From Chlamydiota bacterium (GTDB lineage Bacteria > Chlamydiota > Chlamydiia > Chlamydiales > Rhabdochlamydiaceae): 24,658 nucleotides of DNA. Where the stretch lies: NCBI GenBank assembly GCA_013041585.1, contig JABEVM010000181.1:1-24658 (forward strand), read 5' to 3'. This document shows, piece after piece, positions 6,998 to 16,226 of the stretch. Under the pieces are notes generated by a model, which saw only the letters and a list, made by a program, of their open reading frames with translations, had not been told where the DNA came from and did not search any database. A program made the translations under genes and the position numbers. Each line of letters starts with the position of its first letter. Positions within the stretch are counted from its first letter, which is position 1.

Positions 6998-9195
6998 ATA
7001 CAGGGATCGACAAACCCTTAGACTATCAAATCCCAGATGAGCTTGCACACCAGATAAGCTTAGGGAGCAGGGTACTTGTCCCAATACAAAAAAGATTTTG
7101 CCCTGGGATTGTCATAAACCTTCACCAAAATTCTGCGTTTGCAAAGATCAAGCCTGTAGAAAAGGTGATCACCTCTTCTCCTCTTATTTCTCCCGATCTT
7201 TTCCTTTTAGGAAGATGGATTTCTGCTTATTACTGCGCGCCGCTCTCCAAAGTACTCCCTTTATTTCTTCCGCCCGGAACAAAAAATGAGATACAGACAA
7301 AAACGCAACATTTTGTAAAACCACTCGTTTCTTTAGAAGCATTGCGAGAGGAAACAGCAAAACTTCGAGGTAAATGTCCAAAGCAAGCAGAAGTATTAGA
7401 CTACTTTCTTAAAAACCCAAAAGGGATCTTGGCTGCGGAGCTTTTACAAAAGATAGGCCCGCTCCAAAGCTCACTCAAAACCCTTATCAAAAAGAAGCTT
7501 CTCGATTGTTCTGAAATTGAAGTAGACCGCAGCTTAATTTTAGAGCATGAGTATTTCCCTACTAAACCAAAGACATTGACCCCCGAGCAAAAAGAGACGT
7601 TTGCAAAAATCACAAAAAGTTTAGATGAGGAAAAATTTGAAACCCACCTGATCTATGGAGTAACTGGTAGCGGCAAAACAGAGATCTATCTACAAGCGAT
7701 CGAATACTGTTTGCAAAAACAAAAGCAGGCTATTTTGCTTGTTCCGGAAATTGCCTTAACCTCGCAGACAATTGAAAAACTAAAGGGGCGTTTCGAGTCT
7801 CGTATTGCCATCATGCACCATAGACTTAGTTTAGGAGAGAGGTTTGATAGCTGGCATAAAATTGCAAAAGGCGAGATCCCCATAGTAGTAGGTGCAAGAT
7901 CTGCCATTTTTAGCCCCCTTCCTAATCTTGGGCTGATCATCATCGATGAAGAGCACGATTCCTCATATAAACAAAATGAAAAACAACCTTGCTATCATGC
8001 AAGGGATGTCGCTGTCATGAGAGGAAAACTTACGAAATCAACTGTAGTACTTGCAAGCGCTACACCTAGCTTAGAAAGTTATCAAAACGCCCTTTCGAAA
8101 AAATATGTCCTAAGCACTCTGAAAACAAGAACAAACCAAGCGAGCCTTCCAACAATCTCCATTGTGAACATGCAAAGTGAGTTTGAAAAGAACAAAGGGT
8201 TTACCCTTTTTTCCAATAAACTTCTGCAAGGAATTAAGAAAAGACTGGAAATTGGAGAGCAAAGCCTTCTCTTTTTAAATCGCAGAGGTTACTACTCCGT
8301 AAAACAATGTAGCAGATGCAGTCATAGCATCGACTGTCCCCACTGCGATGTAAGCCTTACCTTTCATCTCTCTTCCAATACTCTTTCCTGTCATCTTTGC
8401 GACTATACAATCCCCTCTCCTCGCATTTGTCCAAGTTGCGGAGCCCTTGATGAGTTTACTCATAAAGGGGTGGGAACAGAACAAGTAGAAAAAACTCTTC
8501 ATGCGATCTTTCCAGGCGTTCGAACACTGCGTTTAGATAGGGACACGACCAAACAAAAGGGCAGCCATGAGATCTTTTTCAAACAATTTAGATCAGGAAA
8601 AGCAGACGTCTTAATCGGCACGCAGATGATTGCAAAGGGCCTGCATTTCCCCTCCGTTACCCTCGTTGGAATTCTGCAAATTGACACAGCCCTCCACATC
8701 CCTGACTTTAGAGCTTCAGAAATCGCCTTTTCTCACATCACGCAAGTTGCAGGAAGAGCCGGAAGGGCTGATCTTTTAGGAGAGGTGATTATTCAAACCT
8801 CCCTTCCTGAAAATACGACGATCAAACAGGGATCTACCCAAGACTACGAACAATTTTTTACAGAAGAAATCGCAACACGCAAATTTTTTGCTTATCCCCC
8901 CTTTACCCACATGGTAAAAATTGTCTGTTCAGGGAGTAACGCCGAAAAAGCGGAAGACTATCTAAAAAGACTCCGCACCTCTTTAATACAAAGGGTCCCC
9001 GCCTCTTTCCATATCCATCCCATCGTCCCCTGTGGACACGCAAAAGTGAAAGATAAGCATCGCTTTCAATTTTTGATCAAAGCAGAAAAGCTCGGCAATC
9101 TATCTGCCATCATTCAAGACTTACTTACTTCTTTCCCTGTCAAAAAAGATCTGCATTTACTCATTGATGTAGACCCCAGCTCTACCTTTTTTTAG
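6955..9195 (+). CDS. priA: Primosomal replication-restart helicase PriA
   Basis: A DEAH-type 3'-5' DNA helicase that recognises stalled forks and reloads the replisome. The ATG at 6955 is preferred over 6943 because GGAAG at 6945-6949 is five bases upstream. The product is then 746 aa, normal for PriA. The N-terminal DNA-binding domain (about 5-100) has the family look (TGIDKPLDYQIPDEL, GSRVLVP). Walker A GVTGSGKT is at about 235-242 and DEEH at 331-334. The SATPSLES motif and the QVAGRAGR box are both present. Eight cysteines at about 452, 455, 461, 464, 479, 482, 492 and 495 form the two zinc sites expected of PriA. It overlaps the preceding gene and ends the ftsY unit. Confidence 0.96.
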   Translation: MSESARNSVATVVLDTGIDKPLDYQIPDELAHQISLGSRVLVPIQKRFCPGIVINLHQNSAFAKIKPVEKVITSSPLISPDLFLLGRWISAYYCAPLSKVLPLFLPPGTKNEIQTKTQHFVKPLVSLEALREETAKLRGKCPKQAEVLDYFLKNPKGILAAELLQKIGPLQSSLKTLIKKKLLDCSEIEVDRSLILEHEYFPTKPKTLTPEQKETFAKITKSLDEEKFETHLIYGVTGSGKTEIYLQAIEYCLQKQKQAILLVPEIALTSQTIEKLKGRFESRIAIMHHRLSLGERFDSWHKIAKGEIPIVVGARSAIFSPLPNLGLIIIDEEHDSSYKQNEKQPCYHARDVAVMRGKLTKSTVVLASATPSLESYQNALSKKYVLSTLKTRTNQASLPTISIVNMQSEFEKNKGFTLFSNKLLQGIKKRLEIGEQSLLFLNRRGYYSVKQCSRCSHSIDCPHCDVSLTFHLSSNTLSCHLCDYTIPSPRICPSCGALDEFTHKGVGTEQVEKTLHAIFPGVRTLRLDRDTTKQKGSHEIFFKQFRSGKADVLIGTQMIAKGLHFPSVTLVGILQIDTALHIPDFRASEIAFSHITQVAGRAGRADLLGEVIIQTSLPENTTIKQGSTQDYEQFFTEEIATRKFFAYPPFTHMVKIVCSGSNAEKAEDYLKRLRTSLIQRVPASFHIHPIVPCGHAKVKDKHRFQFLIKAEKLGNLSAIIQDLLTSFPVKKDLHLLIDVDPSSTFF

Positions 9196-9312
9196 ATCTG
9201 CCCACGAGCCAGTAAAAAAAATATTTTATCTTTTAGTCAATGGTTTTAGCCCTCCGCTAATCATTTCTAAATAAATTATGAATTAATCCATTTATAAATG
9301 AGCAACATAACT

Positions 9313-9341
9313 TTGACACTTAAGGGAAATTACGTTACGAT
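9313..9341 (+). promoter_or_regulatory. Sigma-70-type promoter for lysS
   Basis: A perfect TTGACA (9313-9318) and TACGAT (9336-9341) are separated by 17 bases and lie 36 bases before the lysS ATG. The rest of the 182-base gap after priA (9196-9312) is A+T rich, with no clear hairpin or gene. Confidence 0.72.
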
Positions 9342-9377
9342 TACTCTCAAAAAAAAGCTTTTTACCCAAGTAAAACT

Positions 9378-10964
9378 ATGACTTTTGAAATTCCAGAATA
9401 TCATCATCACGAAGAATTTGTTAACCGCTCTAACAAACTCCAAGAAATCCGCGATCTAGGAATCGATCCTTATCCACCCATCTACGTGCCAACGGATACT
9501 GCGAAGGAGCTTTTAGATAAATATAAAGACCAAGAAGTAGGTCATAGCGAAGATGCGGCAGCAGGCGTTACAAAAGAAGTGTGCGTAGCGGGAAGACTGG
9601 TTTTATTTCGTTCTATGGGCAAAAACGCTTTTGCGCATGTGCAAGATGAGACAGACCGCATTCAGTTGATGTTCAATCGAGACGCAAGCAAAGTAGAAGG
9701 ATTTACTCCAACGGAAGAACTCTCCGCGATCAAGTTCATCGAAAAGAAGATCGACTTAGGAGATATCATTGGAATCAAAGGTCATCTTTTCCGCACACAA
9801 AAAGGGGAACTGACTATTTTTGTAAAAACCCTGACTCTTCTTTGCAAGACACTGCTCCCTCTTCCTGATAAACATAGCGGCCTTGCTGATAAAGGAACAA
9901 GATATAGAAAAAGATGGCTCGATCTGATCACCCATCCAGAAGTTGCCCATCAATTCCGCACTCGTAGTAAAATTCTGGAATACATCCGTAACTATTTCCA
10001 TCAAATGGGCTTTTTAGAAGTAGAAACTCCAGTTTTGCAAAACGTATATGGCGGAGCAGAAGCCAAACCCTTTACCACAAAACTCAATTCTCTCAACCAA
10101 GAGATGTTTTTACGCATTTCGCTTGAAATCCCTTTAAAGAAATTGATTGTAGGCGGAATGGGGAAAGTTTTTGAAATTGGAAAAGTTTTCCGTAATGAAG
10201 GGATCGATAGAACACATAACCCTGAATTTACTTCTTTAGAAGCGTACGCAGCCTATCAAGACTACAATGACATGATGGTTCTGACTGAAAACCTTTTTGA
10301 AGGGATTGCGCTGGAACTGTTCGGAACTACTAAAATTTCTGTTCAAGCAGACCAAGAAGGTACAGAGCACATCGTTGATATGAAAGCTCCATGGAAGCGT
10401 ATTTCCATGATAGACAGTATCAAAGAATATGGAAATATCGATGTAGACAGTCTCTCTGATGAAAAGATTCGAGAAATCCTCTACAAAGTTCCAGGTCTAG
10501 AGAAAAAAGAAGTAAAAGAAGCTTCTCGCGGAAATCTCATCGCTCTTCTTTTTGAAGAGTATGTAGAAAAGCATTTGATCCAACCCCATCACATCATCGA
10601 TCATCCGATTGAAACGACACCTCTTTGCAAACTGCATAGAAACCCTAAACTCCGCTCAGAAAACATAGTAGAGCGCTTTGAGACATTTATCTTAGGATAT
10701 GAGTTTTGCAATTCCTATACTGAGCTGAACGATCCTCAACTACAAAGAGCCCTTCTCCTTCTCCAAGCAGAGAAAAAACTTGCAGGTGATGAAGAAGCAA
10801 ATCCTTTAGACGAAGAGTTTATTGAATCGATTTGTCAAGGTATGCCGCCAACAGGTGGACTCGGAATTGGAATAGATAGAACAGTCATGCTCTTTACAAA
10901 AGCTGCATCGATCAAAGATGTTCTCTACTTCCCCCTTATGAAACCAGAAGATCATAACGGTTAA
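9378..10964 (+). CDS. lysS: Lysyl-tRNA synthetase, class II
   Basis: Charges tRNA-Lys with lysine in the cytoplasm. At 528 aa it is slightly longer than the usual ~500. The OB-fold anticodon-binding domain covers about 65-155 (VCVAGRLVLFRSMGKNAFAHVQD). The class II catalytic core follows. Motif 1 is around FLEVETPVL (212-220). Motif 2 is FRNEGIDRTHNPEFTSLE (271-288). Motif 3 is GGLGIGIDR (493-501). A segment of about 25-40 residues within 340-400 (including IREILYKVPGLEKKEV) resembles the small inserted domain of bacterial LysRS. The ATG at 9378 has no obvious Shine-Dalgarno but fits the promoter and the family N-terminus. The gene ends at an intrinsic terminator. Its last codons and terminator are copied 6.25 kb downstream. 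Confidence 0.96.
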   Translation: MTFEIPEYHHHEEFVNRSNKLQEIRDLGIDPYPPIYVPTDTAKELLDKYKDQEVGHSEDAAAGVTKEVCVAGRLVLFRSMGKNAFAHVQDETDRIQLMFNRDASKVEGFTPTEELSAIKFIEKKIDLGDIIGIKGHLFRTQKGELTIFVKTLTLLCKTLLPLPDKHSGLADKGTRYRKRWLDLITHPEVAHQFRTRSKILEYIRNYFHQMGFLEVETPVLQNVYGGAEAKPFTTKLNSLNQEMFLRISLEIPLKKLIVGGMGKVFEIGKVFRNEGIDRTHNPEFTSLEAYAAYQDYNDMMVLTENLFEGIALELFGTTKISVQADQEGTEHIVDMKAPWKRISMIDSIKEYGNIDVDSLSDEKIREILYKVPGLEKKEVKEASRGNLIALLFEEYVEKHLIQPHHIIDHPIETTPLCKLHRNPKLRSENIVERFETFILGYEFCNSYTELNDPQLQRALLLLQAEKKLAGDEEANPLDEEFIESICQGMPPTGGLGIGIDRTVMLFTKAASIKDVLYFPLMKPEDHNG

Positions 10965-11006
10965 TCTAACGAAGAAAGAGCTCTCCAAGAGCTCTTTCTT
11001 ATTATC
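10911..11006 (+). repeat. Direct repeat, copy 1: lysS 3' end plus terminator
   Basis: The last 17 codons plus stop of lysS and the following hairpin. This 96-base stretch recurs in the same orientation at 17164-17258 with about eight substitutions and one gap (hand alignment). The two copies bracket the RHS operon. Confidence 0.93.
10972..11000. terminator. Bidirectional hairpin terminator between lysS and the RHS gene
   Basis: A perfect 12-bp stem (AAGAAAGAGCTC at 10972-10983 with GAGCTCTTTCTT at 10989-11000) and a five-base loop. The T-rich right arm serves lysS. The arm is similarly T-rich in the other direction and can stop the RHS operon that converges here, 24 bases away. No long U-run follows on either side. 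Confidence 0.75.
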
Positions 11007-11023
11007 AACCTAGATATTGTTTC

Positions 11024-14000
11024 TTATTTCCCAATAATCTCTTGAATTGGGCGATTTAATACATCATAAACGATTTCTTTGGATGAGCCATTTGGCAATA
11101 TAATTCTAATCAAGCCAGACGCATCATTATATTCGTATTTTGTAACTCCCCCTTCAGCATCGATGATAGAAGTTAAATTATAATTTTCATCATAATCAAG
11201 GTAAGTTTCGTTTCCATTTGCATCTTTAATCCAAATGAGATTATCTACTTCATCGTATCTATACTCCACATATCCAACAGGACTTGAAACTTTAATGATC
11301 CTATCTCTTTCATCATAAAAATAATCAAATTTTCCATCCATGTCAGAGACTGAAATTAAACGCGATCTCTCGTCATAACTTTTTCTAATCGCATGCCCAA
11401 AAGGATCAGCAACTTCTATATCTAGACCGTCGGTGTTGTATTTAAAATCTCTAACCTTCGTATCTTCAATATGAATAGAAGAAACAAAACGACTTTGACC
11501 ATCGTAGGTATATTCAATTTTTTCATGAGAATTCAAACGAAAAACCATTTCATTGGTAATTAGGTTATAAGATTTATGAGTTACATTGGGGTACACAACT
11601 GAGAGTCTCTCTAGTTCATCGTACTTGTAAACCTCAACATTCCCTCTTGCATCTTCCCAAGCAGTAAGGCGATTACTTGCATCATACCAAAATTTCAGCT
11701 CCGAACCATCCATTCGCTTTACCGCGCGTAGATTTCCCTTGGTATCATAGCTATATTGCACCTCAGAACCAAAGTTATCCTTTATAATTGTCGGGTTCAA
11801 AATCCCATTTTCGTACACAAACTCAACAAGTCGTCCTAATGAATCTCTCGAGTGTAAAAGCCGATAATTTTCATCGTATTGATTCATCATTTCTATTTGA
11901 TTCGAGGCCTGAACGTTTAAAGAATGATCTTTCAAACTGTATTTTTTCTTAGTTGATAACTTCCCTCTGGTTTCGGAGATGGTACGATGATACCCATCAT
12001 ACACTGCTGAAAAAACAAGTCTCCTTTTTGCATCAAAAATGCCGTTAAGATTTTTGTCGGCATCATATTGATAAAAAGTAATATCTGCTAATTTATCAAA
12101 AACTCTACTAAGCTGACCTTTATCATCATGACTATAGTAAACTGTTTTTCCTCCTGGTCCAATCGCTTCTACGATACGACCGTTTTCATACCTAAGATGA
12201 ATTTCTTTTCCATTTTCAGATGCAATAGTAGACAACCTGCCTAAGTCATATAGAAAATCGAGAGTTTTGCCTTGCCTGTCTTTTTTTTGAGCAAGACTCC
12301 CGTTTGGATGAAAGATAGATTGCTGACCTTCATCATGATATAAAACAAAAACTCCATCATTTTGTTGTACAATATACCCTTTCTTTCCCATTGATTTGTA
12401 AACTGGCAAGAGTTCCGAATTGAGTCCCTGCAAAGAATAGTGAAATTCTTGCCCCTCTTCAAAAAGAAAAAATTCTGGATAAATCACCTTTGTAACATTT
12501 ACATCTTTCCATGTGACTGTATACTTACTTCTTGTAAAATGGAGTAATGCAGGTAATATTTCCCAACCTCTACCGAACCCTGAAATACGATCATTAAAAG
12601 AATTATAATAACGAGTAAGTTCCAAAGAAAATTCGCAAGATAGTGGGAAATGCATATCTATAAATTTTTGTCGAAAATTCCCTACCTTTTGTGTAGGTTC
12701 TATTGAATAAGCTACAGCTTTTACTTCTTTACCACCGAAATGGGTTCCCAAATTCCAATTCATTACATCATCCGAGGGTCTGGAATCGATTGCAATATTA
12801 TGAAAAGAAGCAGCAGAATTCCCATATACTTCATGAAAATTACTTTGTGATAAACTATAACTAACTCCACCTATGACGTAACACACAACACCTTTTAAAT
12901 AACCGGTATAAGTCGTCGGTGTTTCATAGTATGTTCCAAATTTAGGAGTGTAGTTTTTGAATAAAGTAAGATCCAAGGGAATGTTATTATCCTTAATCCA
13001 TTTAACTATTCCTGTTATTTTTCCTAAACGCTTCAGCTCACCTAAAATTGGATAATCAATAGCAAACTCATCAAAGTGATTTGTAAAATGATTTGCAAAA
13101 TCTTCTGCCGATCTGTGCCCTTTAGTTTTATTTCTCATCTGAGACTCGGTTAAGACTTGCATTTCCACTTTGTCGAAGATAAACGATTTATTATCTGAAG
13201 ATTTTGATAAAGAAATATCTTTAGGTTGAAACCACATCCGATTAAAAATTTCAAGCCTTGGGAAATCTTTTGAAGCAGCACTTCTGTGAGGCAAGGAAGA
13301 ATACCCCTTCACCTTGGGGTTCATTCGTTTTTTACTCACATTATCTTTACCCAGGGAAAGGCATTTTAATATTCTATCAGCTTCATACATCGTATAGCCA
13401 AATCGAGTCCCTTCTGTTTCCCCTAGATAACGGACAGGCATCGGAAGTAGTTTCTCAAACTTTCCATCTCGTATATATTGATCATTCGCAGTGTTCCAAT
13501 CGATTGAAACTCCCGGATTTTGAGGCGGCTTGCTTCCAAGCCCATAAACAGATCTAACAGCAACAGCTAAATCATCAAAATCAACAGAAGGCAAAGAGTA
13601 ATTTTCTGAACCAATCAGAATAAGTTGCCCTGTACTAGAATCATACGTAGCCCCAACGATATCCGAAATAGAACTAACAAATTGAGCTGCTCTATTTAAA
13701 GAAACTCCTCCAAAATCCGCTTTGGTATTTTCACTACATGGACATGATGGAACTGTTACAGAAGGGCTTGATTTAGAAGGATAGAAAAGATCAGGTTCGG
13801 CTATAAAGTCCATATCCTGCTTCATAGACTTTTGCAAATCATTTTTCCCATTCAGACTCTCTAGCCATAAACAAGCTTTGATAGGGGTAGAAACTCCAAT
13901 AATATTGAAACTGGGATGTTTAACACCCAAGATTTTCAATCCCCTTTCAAGTCCATCAACACAATTAGCTGAAGGTAAAACATATTTACCTTTCTCCATA

Positions 14001-15727
14001 GCCTTAGATATTCGATCAATTTGTTCATCCGTTGCAGTCCATTCAAAAGAAAATGTTCCGGGAACTTCTGAGTCATTTTCTTGTATCCCACCAGCATACC
14101 TTCCTAAAGTAATCACTTCTCCATTATCTTTAGTAAGAATCCAAAAACCATGACCCATGAGAGATTGTCCTCTAGGAGTCTGAGTCCCAGGAAGGTATGC
14201 ACATGCCTTTGCCGATTTTAATCCAAGCGGATCAACATAATTTATGGGATTATTAGAAACGTAAGCATAAGGATTCAAGCTTTGCGGATTCATCAACTTG
14301 CCGAAATGATGATCAGCAGTAATAAATCTTCCTATTTCTGGATCATAATATCGATTCCTAAGATAAATGAGTCCCGTTTCCTTTTCATACGATTCCCCAG
14401 AAAAACAAAACGAATTTTGGAAATCTCCTATAGAGTTTTTTATGACGCCAAAAGAGTTATATTGATAAGTATTACGAAAATTTTGCTCTGAATCAAGAAG
14501 TGCAACAACGTTTTTACCGGGCAAATCATAAAGATAATATGAGGTATCATCATCAGGAATGGTTTGACTTATTCTGGATAACCCGTAGGTGTATTGCGCC
14601 TTTATATCTTTCCTTTCGCTAGTTTCTACAAGTACTTGCGTAATAGGAGAAAGAGCATCATTTATATAAAGAGTTGTCTCACCATTTACTGTCTTTGCTA
14701 CTCGTCTTGACAGGCCATCATATCTATAAGATACCGTATTCTTTTCATCTTTATATTCAATTAGATTGTCATTCGAATCATAGGCATATTCACAAGTTCT
14801 TGAAGGAGTTACTTTTTTAATTACATTCCCTCTATCATCATAAAGAAAATGAGAGTCTCTCACTTTAATTAATAGGTTTTTGTTGTCATATTCATAGTAA
14901 ATCACACCCTGAGACGTTTCTTTACTTAAGCGATTTCCTAGTTCATCATAGGTGAATTTTTCATAATCATCTTGATACTTTGCCAAAACTAATCGATTAA
15001 GCTTATCATAGGTATATTCTGTAATTTTTTTCCCTTCCGGGGAAATTTCTTCAATGTGAATTTGATTACCATTTCCATCATATTCATAGCTAAATTCGAC
15101 AATCAGCTCTCCATTAGCTCGTTTATGAGAAACAAAAGTGATTCTTTTGGCGTTATCGTATGTAAACTCTGTTTCACACCCATTTGGTAAACACATTTTG
15201 AATAATGTATTGTTACCATAATCATATAAGTATTCCGTTTCCCCATCCGGAGTCCTAATGCGCTCTAAGCGATCAGTGAGATTATAAAAATAATCAACCG
15301 TATAACCGGAAGGATAGATCATTTTTTTCAATCTACCTCGTAAATCGTATTTGTATTGAATTTTCTTTTTTCCCGGATAAACTACAGAAATGAGCCTGTC
15401 AAGAAGATCATATTCATACTTGGTAATTCCATATCCATCTTCCATTTGAGTACAATTCCCATTGAGATCATATTGGAACCGAGTAGCTTGCCCATTTGAA
15501 TTAGTAATTCTTATTGGTTGGTTGTATAAGTCATATTCGAACATGGTTTTACTACCATCAGCAAACATAACTTCTTGGAAATTTCCTTTTGTATCAAAAT
15601 TAAATGACTTGGAAACAACTTCCGCGTTGATTTTAATGCAAAAAAGCAATGCACTTACTAGAAAAAAGCGTAAAGTCTCTACAAATAGACTGGAAAATCT
15701 TAGATTTTTGTATATAATGACAACCAT
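11024..15727 (-). CDS. Secreted RHS/YD-repeat protein with permuted architecture, 1567 aa
   Basis: A very large exported protein. Residues about 20-36 are a Sec-type signal peptide (hydrophobic FFLVSALLFCI, then NAE). YD repeats fill about 45-440. The RHS core terminus RYYDPEIGRFITAD is at 459-472 and DPLGL at 499-503. Next is a possible papain-like domain (505-625, His526, Cys589), a Ser/Pro linker with CPC (662-664), and an unassigned globular stretch (670-870). After a further unassigned region comes an RHS-type opening (LTRYYNSFNDRISGFGRGWE, 1037-1056), and then a second YD array that runs to the C-terminus with no second core terminus. The start at 15727 has AGGG just upstream and overlaps the preceding gene by 28 bases. 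RHS proteins build hollow shells carrying a variable, often toxic, C-terminal domain. The target is unknown. A contact toxin or host-directed effector is inference. Confidence 0.9.
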   Translation of the reverse strand: MVVIIYKNLRFSSLFVETLRFFLVSALLFCIKINAEVVSKSFNFDTKGNFQEVMFADGSKTMFEYDLYNQPIRITNSNGQATRFQYDLNGNCTQMEDGYGITKYEYDLLDRLISVVYPGKKKIQYKYDLRGRLKKMIYPSGYTVDYFYNLTDRLERIRTPDGETEYLYDYGNNTLFKMCLPNGCETEFTYDNAKRITFVSHKRANGELIVEFSYEYDGNGNQIHIEEISPEGKKITEYTYDKLNRLVLAKYQDDYEKFTYDELGNRLSKETSQGVIYYEYDNKNLLIKVRDSHFLYDDRGNVIKKVTPSRTCEYAYDSNDNLIEYKDEKNTVSYRYDGLSRRVAKTVNGETTLYINDALSPITQVLVETSERKDIKAQYTYGLSRISQTIPDDDTSYYLYDLPGKNVVALLDSEQNFRNTYQYNSFGVIKNSIGDFQNSFCFSGESYEKETGLIYLRNRYYDPEIGRFITADHHFGKLMNPQSLNPYAYVSNNPINYVDPLGLKSAKACAYLPGTQTPRGQSLMGHGFWILTKDNGEVITLGRYAGGIQENDSEVPGTFSFEWTATDEQIDRISKAMEKGKYVLPSANCVDGLERGLKILGVKHPSFNIIGVSTPIKACLWLESLNGKNDLQKSMKQDMDFIAEPDLFYPSKSSPSVTVPSCPCSENTKADFGGVSLNRAAQFVSSISDIVGATYDSSTGQLILIGSENYSLPSVDFDDLAVAVRSVYGLGSKPPQNPGVSIDWNTANDQYIRDGKFEKLLPMPVRYLGETEGTRFGYTMYEADRILKCLSLGKDNVSKKRMNPKVKGYSSLPHRSAASKDFPRLEIFNRMWFQPKDISLSKSSDNKSFIFDKVEMQVLTESQMRNKTKGHRSAEDFANHFTNHFDEFAIDYPILGELKRLGKITGIVKWIKDNNIPLDLTLFKNYTPKFGTYYETPTTYTGYLKGVVCYVIGGVSYSLSQSNFHEVYGNSAASFHNIAIDSRPSDDVMNWNLGTHFGGKEVKAVAYSIEPTQKVGNFRQKFIDMHFPLSCEFSLELTRYYNSFNDRISGFGRGWEILPALLHFTRSKYTVTWKDVNVTKVIYPEFFLFEEGQEFHYSLQGLNSELLPVYKSMGKKGYIVQQNDGVFVLYHDEGQQSIFHPNGSLAQKKDRQGKTLDFLYDLGRLSTIASENGKEIHLRYENGRIVEAIGPGGKTVYYSHDDKGQLSRVFDKLADITFYQYDADKNLNGIFDAKRRLVFSAVYDGYHRTISETRGKLSTKKKYSLKDHSLNVQASNQIEMMNQYDENYRLLHSRDSLGRLVEFVYENGILNPTIIKDNFGSEVQYSYDTKGNLRAVKRMDGSELKFWYDASNRLTAWEDARGNVEVYKYDELERLSVVYPNVTHKSYNLITNEMVFRLNSHEKIEYTYDGQSRFVSSIHIEDTKVRDFKYNTDGLDIEVADPFGHAIRKSYDERSRLISVSDMDGKFDYFYDERDRIIKVSSPVGYVEYRYDEVDNLIWIKDANGNETYLDYDENYNLTSIIDAEGGVTKYEYNDASGLIRIILPNGSSKEIVYDVLNRPIQEIIGK
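13118..13720 (-). other. Unassigned globular domain in the middle of the RHS protein
   Basis: Residues 670-870 begin GVSLNRAAQFVSSISDIVG, continue with TGQLILIG, a DFDDLAVAVRSVYG segment and MPVRYLGE...FGYTMYEADRILKCLSLG, and end with FIFDKVEMQVLTE. This is a well-formed soluble domain unlike YD repeats. It gives the impression of a recurrent domain of unknown function in large secreted bacterial proteins, but I cannot name it. Confidence 0.4.
13853..14215 (-). other. Putative papain-like (permuted NlpC/LRAT-type) domain after the RHS core terminus
   Basis: Residues 505-625 of the RHS protein follow immediately after DPLGL, where RHS proteins carry their variable payload. The stretch has GHGFWIL with His526, an aromatic/Gly-rich strand region, and SANCVDGLERGLKILGV with Cys589 at the head of a helix. 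A histidine strand before a cysteine helix is the order seen in circularly permuted NlpC/P60-like folds. The assignment rests on this pattern only. Confidence 0.4.
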
Positions 15728-16182
15728 TTGACCCTAACTTCTTCAGGCAGTTCATCGCTATTCGCAACTTTTTGAATACCTATCGGAACCACAAAGTCAG
15801 CAAACTTTTTATCATAACAAGATAAACCACCTACCTGAAGCATCTGCCATCCCTGATACTTTGTTTTCCAGGCTAAAGATCCCCATGCTGAAGCTCCTCT
15901 ATGATTCTTAATACGAAGAAGAAGATTCACGTTCCTATTATAGAGGTCTTTTTGAGAAGGTTGTTTTATCTCCTCATCTTGATGACTCAAACTCCATGCA
16001 AGTTGTTCATCAGTTAACAGGTAGGTTTTTATTTCCATCTCTTTAGCGTATCCACGATTACTAAATAGCCATCTTTCCAAAAAAAAGGCCTTTCTATCAG
16101 TCATTGTATCATAAATTTCTAAAAACACAGCTAATCCGATTAAGCTTAGTAACGCAATCTTGCACCAAGAAGATTTTTTCAT
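15700..16182 (-). CDS. Exported or membrane-anchored protein, paralogue A, 160 aa
   Basis: No family is recognised. The start is the ATG at 16182, which has AGGTG (complement of 16188-16192) six bases upstream. A GTG at 16191 lies inside that ribosome site and is rejected. Residues 8-24 (KIALLSLIGLAVFLEIY) form one hydrophobic segment with no signal-peptidase or lipobox site evident, suggesting a signal anchor. The rest is soluble. It shares length and sequence with the upstream neighbour, including FSNRGYAK, IEIKTY, LTDEQ, DEE and QKDL, strongest over the first 95 residues, so the pair is a tandem duplication. Its 3' end overlaps the RHS start by 28 bases, tying it to that protein. A chaperone, anchor or immunity role is possible, but nothing in the sequence decides. 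Confidence 0.78.
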   Translation of the reverse strand: MKKSSWCKIALLSLIGLAVFLEIYDTMTDRKAFFLERWLFSNRGYAKEMEIKTYLLTDEQLAWSLSHQDEEIKQPSQKDLYNRNVNLLLRIKNHRGASAWGSLAWKTKYQGWQMLQVGGLSCYDKKFADFVVPIGIQKVANSDELPEEVRVKWLSLYTKI

Positions 16183-16226
16183 TGTATTCACCTATATGAA
16201 CTTACATTCAGTTTTCATATTCATTT

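Noticed and set aside
11024..15727. YD-repeat DNA as a tandem repeat or CRISPR-like array
   Set aside because: The periodicity is at protein level only, the DNA units are diverged, and there are no conserved spacers or repeats.
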